Below are positions 1 to 10,905 of a DNA stretch of 64,000 nucleotides, piece after piece. The DNA is taken from positions 17,331,191-17,395,190 of the forward strand of contig NC_088300.1 in assembly GCF_032854445.1 (NCBI RefSeq), read 5' to 3'. The notes under the pieces are model-generated. The model was not told where the DNA came from, did no database searches, and saw only the letters and a program-made list of their open reading frames with translations. Within the stretch, counting starts at the first letter, position 1. Each line of letters starts with the position of its first letter. The translations under genes and the position numbers were made by a program. Origin of the DNA: Liolophura sinensis. Taxonomy: Eukaryota > Mollusca > Polyplacophora > Chitonida > Chitonidae.

Positions 1-595
1 ACTCATTTCTAAGGTCTCTGGAGGTCTGACGACGATTCTTGATACAGGACCGGATGAGTGCTCAGTCATCTCGTGGGGTAGAAAGACGTTTCCTGCCTCG
101 ACCAGCTAGCAGTTTTGTAGTACCATGTTCGGCTTGCTTTTTCTTGGTGTAATGAACTGCTGTCTTAGAGATCTTCAGTTTTTTGGGCCACTTGTCGCTC
201 GCTCAATCCAGTATCCAGCTGTGCCAAGATGGCTGCCTTTCTGGCTCCACATAATTCTTTCGTTTTAGGCATTATGAGAGCTGACAACTACCGAGTTCGG
301 CTGCGTCTTAATATATAAACAAGAGACCCCTATTTATGTAAGCCGACATGTAAACAGGAAACCACTCTTTATGTAAGTCTGCATGTAAATGGAAAGCATG
401 AAATTGCCTCACATACACCCTAGGAATACAACTGACCTTAAAGCATATCAAGTACGACAAAGTATTATGGAATCAGCTGGATTTTTGTCGTATTCATTGT
501 AATCTTCGGTTAATACACCTTTAGGGTTGCCAGGCATTAAAATGAACAAGAAACCAAAGAAAATATGAGTGGTCTAATAATTTTTTCCATGACTG
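1..595 (-). mobile_element. Tc1/mariner DNA transposon, decayed, truncated by window edge
   Basis: Read on the minus strand, an ORF opens at about 272 with MPKTKELCGARKAAILAQ and runs into a stop. It continues after a one-base shift as QKLKISKTAVHYTKKKQ, followed by GRGRKRLSTPRDD and KNRRQTSRDLRNE. This is the N-terminal helix-turn-helix plus GRPRK-type DNA-binding region of Tc1-family transposases. A further in-frame stop follows RDD, so the copy cannot make transposase. The terminal sequence at about 561-595 (ggtctaataattttttccat, then gactg) resembles a Tc1 inverted-repeat end, and TA at 596-597 fits the usual target duplication. The catalytic DDE part and the other end lie left of the window. 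It sits in an intron of the FCF1 gene. Confidence 0.85.
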
Positions 596-649
596 TACAT
601 GTAGTTTAGTGCCTATTATTCTAGCATCAAGTGTATTATGTGTACATAC

Positions 650-2348
650 ATTTAGCATACAAGCAATCCATCATAGACTGTATGATATCCAGCTTGTTCT
701 TGATTGAAAAGTTGACGAAGTTGGTGTCAATGAGTATATGATAAGGGGGCCCTAACTGTGTGTTGTACTGGAAAAACATAGCAGAGGAAGCTTGGGGGCT
801 GAAAAAGATTGAATGGTTTTGCATCAAAAAATAATGAAATACATGTATTGTGTTTCTTTACACTATGTAAGTTATTAGCATGAATGGAATAACATTCACA
901 GTAATACACAGACCAGTGGAGTTTAGGTTTAACTAGTACCGAACTTATCTGACAACTACCATGTGATCAATTGTAAGCCAATGGTCATAGAGTTATTATA
1001 GTAAAAACTCAACAAGATCCTTACAAATGTTAAACCAGTGACATCATCACAGCATATGCCAGATGTGGCTACATCAACCAACATCTAATTTGAGTACATA
1101 TAACATAAAATTTGAAAAATGCTCATATAGTTAAAGTATGAACATATTTTTACAAATCACTAAACTGTGTTATCTCAGATCTGAATATCTTCCTTCAAAG
1201 GAACATACACTTCTCTGACTTTCAGATTTTGTGGGTCAGACTTTTTCCTCTTCTTTTTGATTCTGTCTTTTGATTTTCTACAAATAAAGGAAATTAAAAT
1301 GTATGAAAGTCACACAACTATATATGATATTTGTACGTATCTTTGGGGTTTAATGTCATACTTTAGACTTTGTCAGTTATGACGCCGAGGAATTATTTGG
1401 TGTATGTACATATATTCTATTCCTAGGGCAGGGCCACCACTTCATGCCGCCGATGAAGTATCATGCCAAAGACACCAGACATGACACCCACCCAGTCACA
1501 TTATACTGACACCAAGCCAACCCGTCACATTTCCTTGCTGCTCTAACCTCTCATTGCTGAGCACCAAGTAAAGACTCTTCTAAAGTCTTTAGTATGACCC
1601 AACCCGGGTTTAATCCCGGGGTCTCTCGAATTTGATTTATTTATTTATTTATTTATTTGATTGGTGTTTTATGCTGTACTCCAGAACTTTCACTTCAAAT
1701 ACGACGGCGGCCAGCATTATGGTGGGTGGAAACCCGGCACAGCCCGGGGGAAACCCACGACCATCCACAGGTTGCTGCCAGACCTTCCCACTTACGGCCG
1801 GAGAGGAAGCCAGCATAAGCTGGACTTGAACTCACAGCGACTGCATTGGTGAGAGGCTCCTGGGTAATTACGCTGCGCTAGTGCGCTAACCGACTGAGCC
1901 ACGGAGGCCCCCCTCTCTCTCTCGACTTTGAGGCAGATGCTCTAAACAATAGGCCCCTGAAGTAGTCAATAATACATAGTAAAGCTGTAAACATACATAA
2001 AAAGAAATTATTAATAAAAAACAATAATGGCACGTTGATTTTAACCTGTGATGTTCTCATAACTGTATTAGGCAAATATACATGAACTAAAAGTTCATTT
2101 CTGCCATGGCATATACATTCAATTATCTTTACACTCAGATGTTAACGTTCTCTACATGTTTACTTGTCAATGATATATTAATACATTAAACAGAAATATT
2201 TATAAACAGAAACAATGATGAATACTTTTTGAACATATGATGTTTAAACATATGATATCATAAAGACGTGACAAGCTTACATCCTGGAGTCCTTCAGGCT
2301 GATCATTCTCTTCATTGTGGCATAGCGTTTGGCTTGTTTGGTTTTACC
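650..2348 (-). CDS. FCF1: FCF1 rRNA-processing protein (UTP24), partial: N-terminal half
   Basis: Three coding exons are visible at 2281-2348, 1209-1277 and 650-798, all with AG/GT borders and matching phases. Joined, they give residues 2-96: [20 protein letters not shown], then [38 protein letters not shown] and [17 protein letters not shown], ending DCLYAK. This aligns almost without gaps to animal FCF1 (about 198 residues). FCF1/UTP24 is the PIN-domain endonuclease of the nucleolar small-subunit processome, needed for early 18S pre-rRNA cleavages. The lysine-rich stretch at about 25-37 fits nucleolar targeting. Asp71 in LIDTNF is the first conserved acidic residue of the PIN active site. 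Remaining exons (about 100 residues) must lie left of position 1. The initiator Met is in an upstream exon, because a stop precedes GGT in the first visible exon. Introns hold SINEs. Confidence 0.95.
1340..1955 (-). repeat. tRNA-derived SINE, family B, interrupted by a family A SINE
   Basis: The 3' end (minus-strand sense) is at about 1340-1360 (ggggtttaatgtcatac). The body includes a polymorphic tgccaaagacacc segment. The tRNA-like head, with box-B-like ccgggattaaacccggg, lies at about 1600-1620. The head is split by the family A SINE at 1636-1912 and resumes to about 1955 with a box-A-like ttgtttagagcatctgcc. Confidence 0.7.
1636..1912 (-). repeat. tRNA-derived SINE, family A, full length
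   Basis: On the minus strand it starts ggggcctccgtggctcag with a box A (gctcagtcggttagcgc) and a box B (gagttcaagtcc). It continues through the conserved body (accataatgctggccgccg) and ends with gtaaaacaccaatcaaataa and a TAAA-rich tail. Flanking copies of ctctcga(a/c)tttga at 1623-1635 and about 1919-1931 are its target-site duplication. Confidence 0.9.
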
Positions 2349-2833
2349 CTATCAAGGAGAAAATGCATGTAATGTAAGTTAATAACACAAATGTTAAAGG
2401 GAGAGGTACAATGTATAAAGATGACCAGAAAAGTGATTAGAGTTGGCAGAAAATGAATAAAACTTTAAATCCTCAAGATATACCCCTGGCCTTGAAAACA
2501 ACAAACAATTAAAAATAAAGCGCAATAATACATTTCAAATCTAAGTCTGCAGTTTAACAAGACACCATAACAAACATTGCCACATCATCATAATATGTCA
2601 CATTACATCAACTTCGTTAGTTCGATTACTCTACCAATGACCGTGGATGTCGATGACTAGGTATGGACAGCAACCCCATCTTTACAGCAACCAGAATACA
2701 TTATAAAATTTTCAGTAACAATGATGACCAGTAATTCAAAATACAGTCCCATAAATTAAACATTAATGTTTATCTTGACTCCACAGAGAAAAAGCCATAA
2801 TATGCCTACAACTGACTCCATCCTCAGTCCGGA

Positions 2834-3197
2834 GTGAGTGAGTGAGTGCTTGGGGTTTAACATTGTACTCAACAATTTTTCAGTCATATGACGACGAAGG
2901 AATCATTAGGGTGCAGGTACGTGTAATGTGCCTAGTTGTTGCAGGACGGATTTCCACCGCTCTTTTCTTTAGTGCTGCTTCACTGAGACGACTTACCGAA
3001 GGCAAGTAAGCCGCCCCGCCCGAGCCATTATACTGATACGGGTCAACCAGTCGTTGCACTATCCCCTTCATGCTGAACGCCAAGCGAGGAAGTTACAACT
3101 TCCTCTTTTAAAGTCTTAGGTGTGACTCGATCAAGGATTGATCCTGGATCTACCGGTCCCGAAGCAGACGCTCTACCAACTGCGCTATCCGGGCCGG
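2834..3197 (-). repeat. tRNA-derived SINE, family B, full length
   Basis: The minus strand begins accggcccggatagcgcag, with box A gcgcagttggtagagcgtc and box-B-like aggatcaatcctt. A body including cctcgcttggcgttcagc follows, ending gttaaaccccaagcactcac. The 3' end abuts a (gagt)n run. Small ORFs over it are shadows of the SINE. Confidence 0.8.
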
Positions 3198-3259
3198 TCC
3201 TCCTCAGTCCGGAGACTGACTGCCCATTGTCAAAAGTTAGAATGAATGCATATGACACT

Positions 3260-5690
3260 TCTATTCTATCATAATTAGAAAGTTGGGAGCCTGTGTACCC
3301 CCTAAATTTAATGTCTAGATTGACTGTTACAAATAGAAATAGAAATTAGTGGCCGAATCTGACTAGTTTGTACTGATCACAACTTCTTTCCTTCTCAACA
3401 ATTCTTATTGAATTTATTTATGGTGGAAGGTAAGCCATTTGAATGGACACACTTTCTTATATGTCTTTCACAGTAATAAGTATATGTGAAAATAGAGGAA
3501 CTTTTTACATCTTGTCTTCTCTCCCTATTTGTTCACAAATAAGGAGGAGAGGATGCCAGAAATCTGATGGCCAACTAGTCTATGTGTCAAATATTCTAAC
3601 CACTGTTTGTCTTTATTTCACTGTATAAATGTAATGTAGATTGGTGTATTTTTGGTGATGTATGTATGGTCCTTTGATTGATTTCGATTTTGCCTCTTTG
3701 TTGTCTACACAGATCAGGAAATAGGCATTGCTTTACAATACATTTTGACCATTTACTTAATAAGGGAAGGGTTCCATAGTTCAAAGGCAGTGAAAGTCAG
3801 TGTGTGTATCTTGTTTCTTTAATGATTACTGCATGAAATGTTGAGTTGATGGACCATACACTGACCACACTACACATCCCAACACAAAGGAAGGAATTAA
3901 ATTTAGGCACTGATAGATGGATTCAATTATTTTGCTGTAATGCCTATTGATTGGTGTCTACATGACTTACTTACAAAGCTAGGTCTCCAGATGTCAGATA
4001 TTAGCAAATTTGTTTTCAGCCACATCTTAGTTTATACTAAAAATAGCACAACAATAAAGACTCAAACTTACAAAAAAAAGTTAACACATAGCCTACAATT
4101 AAGATTAATCTAAATATGTTTTAAGACAATGTGGCGCACACTTAAATCTGCATATCTATTTCTAATGCTCACATACATGTACAACTATCATGTAAAACGA
4201 TCTTCATATGTTAATGTAGGGCAACCCACCTGTGTTTCTGAAAATATCAGTTCACGCAGACAGCTAAAGAAATGTTACCGACATAAACCATCCACACTGA
4301 TTAATTTGACAATGCTGTTGTAAGAAATTTCTAAAAATGTGGGTAGGGTGCTCTGTGGTAATGCACCAGGCATGTTTTGTGCGATAGTCTGAGTGACTAA
4401 GTTGCACATTTTATGACCAATGCAACACCAGTATACTCTTTTTAACAAAACCTTGTAAAGACACATCTGTCAATGTGTAACGGTAAATAAATCACTGAGT
4501 GTGCTTTTTGCGATACTCGATACAGTCGGCCAAACAACATGCTCCCCACCAGTCCTCAGGAATAAACATCAGCCAAAACAGTGAATTGACCACTGTCCAA
4601 TCAGAATTTGCATTACCATAATGTGTTTCAGTTGATCGTATCACAAAAAAAGAGACGGTTCGATGTGCTTTCCACCTCAGCCACGTGGTACTTCGTAAAT
4701 TTTGGTGGATGTTGTCAGGCCACCCTTTCGCGCCTTCATATGCGAAGATTAAATAAGGGAGATAATTCAGCTGCTGGCGGTTGTTGTTCAGGGAGGCCTA
4801 ATGGGATCTCTGAAAAGACGTTACCCAATCTGCCAATGTCACTAATTATCAAAACAGACAAACTAATTTCACACTGAAATAATAAAACTGAAATAAGACA
4901 GGATATATGAACTTTAAAGAGAAATACTTGTGATGTTTTTAAATGTTACTGGAGATGCAGTAGGCCTATATGTTTTCCGGATACATGAACTATGGGGAAA
5001 AATTGAGTAAGTCCAAGCTGGGATTAAGCTAGACGGATAGATAGTCTTAAACGGGAGTCCAAGATCCAAAATTACTATTTCAGAATCTAACATAAAACAG
5101 TTTCTTGAGTCGCCAGTTATAAACGCAAATCTCCTTGTGGAATCTCCTTTTATTTTGCCTTAGGCTAAAGCCAAGCCTAGGTCTAAATGATGGTGACTTT
5201 AATCCTAAACTGAGACTTGAACTTAAACACTAATTTTAAGTATTGTATTCATAACGTTAAGCATTAAAATAAAAAATCGTAAGGTATGTCACAACCTTAA
5301 TTTAATTAAGGTTTAATTAAATTAGGCCTACATCCATGACAGCTTTGTTATACATTTGAAAGGTTCGTTTTGTTTTTAGGACAGTTATTAGGTCAGAACA
5401 ATGATCACCGAGATGCGTATAAAACAAAACACGCTACACCCGTTTTCAGGGTGTAACTCAAAGCTAGGCTCGACTCGAAAAGTGTATCTAGGTTTATGAA
5501 CGGAACTTGACAATATATACCAATATAATGAAACTTGTGTTAACTTCAGAAGATAGCATTAGATTAGAACATTCATGAAAAACACAAGAATATAGGGGGT
5601 GCACTACATATCGTTACATATCGTAGGCACGTCTGTAATTCATACCACGAAGCTCTCTAAATTCAAATCTGACACCGGTTTTATCATTCA
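3260..5690. other. Gene-poor stretch upstream of FCF1
   Basis: No convincing exons or repeats on either strand. The short ORFs lack splice context and similarity that I recognise. The 4500-4800 part is slightly GC-richer and may hold the FCF1 promoter. Confidence 0.4.
4617..4619 (-). other. FCF1: Candidate FCF1 initiation codon at the end of exon 1
   Basis: FCF1 needs an upstream exon contributing only ATG before the codons for GKTKQ. On the minus strand, ATG at 4619-4617 is followed directly by gtaatg, a usable but weak donor. It was the best ATG|gt candidate I found between 2.4 and 6 kb. A CCAATCAG element on the plus strand lies at about 4597-4604. Transcript data are needed; this is inference. 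Confidence 0.3.
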
Positions 5691-5691
5691 T

Positions 5692-5693
5692 AT

Positions 5694-5724
<31 letters not shown>

Positions 5725-5970
5725 TTTCAATGGTGTTTAACGCAGTGATCAAGAATTTTAAACTTTTATGACGGTCGTCATTATTACAAGTGGAAGAAAC
5801 CGGATTTCCCGGAGGAAACCACCGCCCTTCGCCAGATAAAAAACTATAGCGTACCGATTTAAAGCCATAGCCGGACTATAATAAGAGCTGGATTTGAGCC
5901 TGTGACCTCAGGCATTAGGATTGATAACGACACTCTAAACGAATGAACCAGTGACATTGCCCGAGGGTCG
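5692..5970 (-). repeat. tRNA-derived SINE, family C, diverged
   Basis: It has a (TTTA)n tail at 5692-5727, then caatggtgtttaacgcagtg, an eroded body with gaaaccggatttcccgg, and a head whose minus-strand box B reads aggctcaaatcc. The layout is like family A but the tRNA head differs. Confidence 0.6.
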
Positions 5971-6643
5971 GGAGGAAACCAACATACTTGGCCAAGATCC
6001 CTGACACAGTTCCTGACATAAAACGCCTGACTGGTTTAAATTTCACATGACAAAGTTAAGCCAATCGCACAAAGGACAGAATATGTACAGAGCAGCCGTC
6101 TCGTGAAATATAAGCGCAATTTAGCAGCTGTGACAATTAATTCCTGTGGAAAAAATGTACCCATCGGCCGAAACACAAACCGACATGCAGCGATCTAGGA
6201 CATAGATGATGATCACTAATATTTAATCAGCACGTATAGCATACAGGTATAATTATGACTGATAAAATCACTTTTCTCTCTTCCCTATTCTAGCAAACAA
6301 AAATCGTTTTTTTCATTTACAATGCGGGCTAATTGTCACAAACATTAGAATGAAATCTGACAGGTTCACGGTGTGGGATATGAAAACAAATGAGTTTAAG
6401 CTCATAGCTTCATCGACTGTACTATTGGGATTGTGAACAGGGTCGCTCATAAAAGTTCGCTTACTCTCCGTCGCCCTCTCGAAATGCTTAATTGTCAAGG
6501 AAATGTAACTGTCCCCCTGACCTGAGGTGTTTGAATTTGACGACTTGAGACATTGCCAACACTAAGGAGGTGAGTTTAACTTACATTAGCCTGTAAGCAA
6601 GGGGTTGTTGTTACCGTACTCTGTATCTCTTATCTCTTGTCGT

Positions 6644-6663
6644 GGGGGGGGGGGGGGGGGGGG
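6644..6663 (+). repeat. Poly-G homopolymer, 20 G
   Basis: An uninterrupted run of 20 G follows cgt. It is prone to length error and could form quadruplex DNA. Confidence 0.9.
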
Positions 6664-6884
6664 TCCACAGTAGGCACCTCACATCGTAAAATGTGCGTGG
6701 AGAAAGCTCTGAGCGATATCCAAGCTACTATGCCTTGTCACAGTGCAATCGTACAGACATTTAGTTGTGCAGTGTATGGCATTTATTTTAAACATGAGTG
6801 TCCAAGCGTGATGTAGTGGAAATTAACTGATTTTGACTGCTTTGGGGGAACAGTAGGCCTCTATGTATTTTTTTTTTTTTTCAA

Positions 6885-6973
6885 TTTTTTTTATTGCTGT
6901 TTTACGCCTTACTCAATAATACGACAGCGGTCAGCATTATGTTGGAAGGAATCTGAGCAGAGCCCGGGGGGAA
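6885..6973 (-). repeat. SINE family A, 3' fragment
   Basis: It contains ttttattgctgttttacgcc, actcaataatacgac and gtcagcattatgttgg, the 3' body of family A read on the minus strand. It stops at gagcccggg. Confidence 0.7.
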
Positions 6974-7013
6974 TGTGTGCGCGTGTATACATGTGTGTAT
7001 GTACATATGTATG

Positions 7014-7192
7014 AATGCTTGGGGTTTTACGTCGTACTTAACACTTTTTTATCAGATGGAATCATTAGAATTGTGTAAATGTATACTGTGTCTTCTTGTG
7101 GCAAGGCGAATCCATGCCGCTAAAAGTACTACGCCCACTGAAGTATCATGCCAAAGACAGCGGCCATGACTTTTACGACACCTACCTTTTAG
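7014..7192 (-). repeat. SINE family B, 3' fragment
   Basis: It starts with the family B end gcttggggttttacgtcgta. It shares gaagtatcatgccaaagaca with the copy at 1.3-1.9 kb. The tRNA head is missing. The 123-residue minus-strand ORF over 7052-7423 is an artefact of this repeat. Confidence 0.65.
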
Positions 7193-7468
7193 ACTGATTA
7201 TACAGGGTTGTCTAAAGGTTACACAAGTGCGCAATTTGAACAGTCGTATCCAAGATTTAAAACAGACGTGAAGAGTGCTGGAACCCCGATCTGATAATAG
7301 TAAATATACATACAATACATTGTACTGTATTGCACATATGCAAGAGCTTTGTAAGAACCGAACATATTTCCGTGTATATACATTACCACGCACCTCCATG
7401 TAGAGGCTACAATGGTCACACATTACAATTAATCATCATAGATACATACATTGTACATATATTTTTTG

Positions 7469-7553
7469 CGGTTTTCTCAATCCCACCATAATATGTTGAC
7501 AGCTGTCGTATAAGTAAATATTCTTGAGTACGGCTTAAAATGCTGATCAAAGA
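7469..7553 (+). repeat. SINE family A, 3' fragment
   Basis: It contains cccaccataatatgttgaca and gtataagtaaatattcttga, ending near aaaatgctgatcaaag. This is a diverged 3' end of family A. Confidence 0.65.
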
Positions 7554-7559
7554 TATATA

Positions 7560-9960
7560 TATTTTTTTTTTTAGTTTAACTGATTATTTTACTGTGTATA
7601 AATGGTGTAAGGAGAAACAAGGCCTACACATTCAACGTAGAACCACTGCTTGTTAGCTATATTAGGGCGGAATAAAACTGGCCTCGTAACTCAGCACTAT
7701 GTACCCTAGAATGACAGGGTAGCTCAAACCCTCTATGAGCCATATGTTTTTCGTGAAACTGTGTACGGAGTGACATATGTTTTAAATTAAATTTTGCAGG
7801 AAATGACGAACCTCTGGCGTTTTTGTGAGCTGAGTGTAATTGAATGTTTGGGACGTCGGACGCCTATAATACTATGATTAAATTCTTAATATTGCCCCTT
7901 TTAAAATTATTTTCTGAGGATAAGACAAAACTTGTTCATGTGGAACAGCACTTTATTCGGGATTTCAAGCCCGAACTTAACAGCTAGATTTCATCATTGT
8001 GAGGGTATTGCTATTGTTTGTTTTGTTTAATTAAGCTCTACTTGTATATAGACCTAAATCCCTGTAAGCTTATTTCTATGTTTATCAGACAACAACTAAG
8101 ATTTGCTAACCTGCATAACTATATGCTTAAGTAAAGAGCATATGCAAAGGTTAATGCAAAATGCAGAAGATGTCTGTGTGACGTCAAACTGCCGTAAGGA
8201 TGTGAATATTGTCACAAGTCCTCCGTATATACGCGTGTACAGGTACGTATTAATCATCACGGATTTGTCACTCATGTATTAGGTTGAAGTATTTTCTCAG
8301 GATACAAACAATTGTCTTTTGAGCATAGAATGGCCACATATTTCTTTTTGGACAGGTCTATCGCCTAGCTTCGTTTAACTTACATGCTAAATTGACGCAC
8401 TTGTTAATTGCTTGACGTCTACAAAGACATGTATAGATAGAGACCGTTTGACACTGCGGCGTGAAAACAACTTCAGCGAACTCACTTAGCTGTTTACGCA
8501 GCTAAACTCTATATGCGCATGTAGACTGAATGTGTATGTGCGAGTAAGAAGTTTTAGTTTTAGTCACGGAGCAAAGGATATCAGTGAACAAAGCTAAGGA
8601 ACTTACAGATATAGAAAAACACGCACAATATAAATGCATTTGCGTCTTGCAGGAGTGAACTCACTCATCAAAGGTTAGAGGAAAAAATCACACTCGCTTT
8701 TAGGCAAAAATACGTTCTCTGGTGGTGGAACGGATGGTTCGTCAAGAGATTTGTGGTCTACATTACGATGTATATCATATCATATCATATCATACGTACA
8801 CATAGGTTAATAACTAAGCAGTCCGTATTAAACTCTTAAACCAGATTTTGAGCATAAATTAAAACAATAAATGAATCAGTCTTCCTGTACTAATATTATT
8901 TGAAATAATGAATCTCAAAGGGATATTTTTTACGTAGCAGTATCGGAATCCATTAAGGCCGTGTCTACTGTCACTGGCCTAACAGCAGTATATCAGCCTG
9001 TCTGTACAGACGATGTTAAGGGGAAGGTCGCCTCCATATAGGAATAGATGTGTGTCAAGGTGAAGTATAGCCGGAATCTTTATGGTACTGGATTAGACGT
9101 ACCTCTCCTTTGTAGTATTCTTAATAATAAGTCCTAACCTTCCACTGTAGTCGTGGCCGTTTTCGTTTAACACCGTTCATTTAATGATAACACAAACATT
9201 TGACAATGTATTTAAAGACAAGACTTAACATTAATTCCGCCCTGTGGACTGTTTTAATAAGGATAAGGTGTGACCTTCACTTACCCTTATGTATAAGGCT
9301 ATACAGTGTAGAGTTTATTTAAAGATAAGACGTAAACCTCCACTGTAGTCTATTTCATGTCTATAGGTCTACGTCACTACTGCATATAGTGAGACATAAA
9401 ATGATAAAAGCGAATGATGGCTGCATGCTATGTAGTTGATGTACAGTAAAATACTCATGTATACTACTCCGATACTCTTTACCAACATACTGAACACATG
9501 ACTGACTGGCCTACTACCCTCATTTGATTCTTACTTCCTCACAGAGCATAGCCATAGGTGCAGAGCTTGAACACGTCCCAGTACATATGAAGCACTAGAT
9601 GCTGAACGGTACTAAACCCACAACTGTAGATGCATGTTAACCCAGGTAAGTGCATGTATACGCACGTCGAAATTTAAAAAAAATAACTTTAAAGATCGAT
9701 TTATTTTGATACTGTATAACTAATGCTGCTTCGATTTAAGTATAAATCTTAATTATTAGTTGCAGTTTTCATGTATATTTATTGGCGCCAATAAAAGCGG
9801 CCAAATGATACCTAGCATTGACAATCTGACCCACCGCGCCTTGTCTTCTTTGAGGGTCATCGTGATGTGTGTTTCATTTCTCTGCCATCCTCAATATATA
9901 TGTTGTCGAGCGACAGTGTTTGCCTTTTTATTTATTTGATAAGTTTTTATCGTCCAACTC
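7560..9960. other. Gene-poor stretch
   Basis: No exon or complete repeat recognised. A short (ATATC)n run lies at about 8768-8794, and a possible eroded SINE tail at about 9925-9985. Confidence 0.4.
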
Positions 9961-10047
9961 AATAATTTTGTCATAAAAATCATGCCATATATTTATGAAG
10001 TTGAGAAGGAGTGTGGTGGCAAAGTGGCATATATAGTACATATACAT

Positions 10048-10899
10048 GATCGCCTCTTACCAAAAGTTGAGAGTAAGTAAGACGACCTAATGACCTTAGG
10101 AGAAGAGTACATGTACATGATCGCCTCTTACCAAAAGTTGAGAGTAAGTAAGACGACTTCATGGCCCTAGGAGAAGTGTACACGTACATGATCGCCTCTT
10201 ACCAAAAGTTGAGAGTAAGTAAGACGACCTAATGACCTTAGGAGAAGAGTACATGTACATGATCGCCTCTTACCAAAAGTTGAGAGTAAGTAAGACGACT
10301 TCATGGCCCTAGGAGAAGTGTACACGTACATGATCGCCTCTTACCAAAAGTTGAGAGTAAGTAAGACGACTTCATGGCCTTAGGAGAAGTGTATACGTAC
10401 ATGATCGCCTCTTACCAAAAGTTGAGAGTAAGTAAGACGACTTCATGGCCTTAGGAGAAGTGTATACGTACATGATCGCCTCTTACCAAAAGTTGGGAGT
10501 AAGTAAGGCGACCTAATGGCCCTAGGAGAAGAGTACATGTACATGATCGCCTCTTACCAAAAGTTGAGAGTAAGTAAGACGACTTCATGGCCTTAGGAGA
10601 AGTGTATACGTACATGATCGCCTCTTACCAAAAGTTGAGAGTAAGTAAGACGACCTAATGGCCCTAGGAGAAGTGTACATGTACATGATCGCCTCTTACC
10701 AAAAGTTGAGAGTAAGTAAGACGACTTCATGGCCTTAGGAGAAGTGTATACGTACATGATCGCCTCTTACCAAAAGTTGAGAGTAAGTAAGACGACTTCA
10801 TGGCCCTAGGAGAAGTGTACATGTACATGATCGCCTCTTACCAAAAGTTGAGAGTAAGTAAGACGACCTGATGGCCCTAGGAGAAGTGTACACGTACAT
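10048..10899. repeat. Minisatellite, 12 units of exactly 71 bp
   Basis: The anchor gatcgcctct recurs at 10048, 10119, 10190 and so on to 10829, always 71 bp apart, so there are no indels across 12 units. Each unit has ttaccaaaagttgagagtaa, then agtaagacgac, then a variable block. The block is cctaatg or cttcatg, then ac/gc, ctta/ccta, gagtac/gtgtac, and acatg/acacg/atacg. Variants of the block alternate partly in the first units, hinting at dimer-wise amplification. The array ends in tacatgacatcccctgacg. Stops in all frames argue against a coding repeat. Confidence 0.95.
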
Positions 10900-10905
10900 G
10901 ACATC

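Noticed and set aside
3120-3197. tRNA gene
   Set aside because: Box A and box B are present, but the sequence is the head of a SINE and does not fold into a full cloverleaf.
7052-7423. 123-residue minus-strand ORF
   Set aside because: It overlaps a family B SINE fragment and shows no domain or splice pattern.
10048-10899. CRISPR array
   Set aside because: The 71-bp units are contiguous repeats with no unique spacers, and the DNA is eukaryotic.
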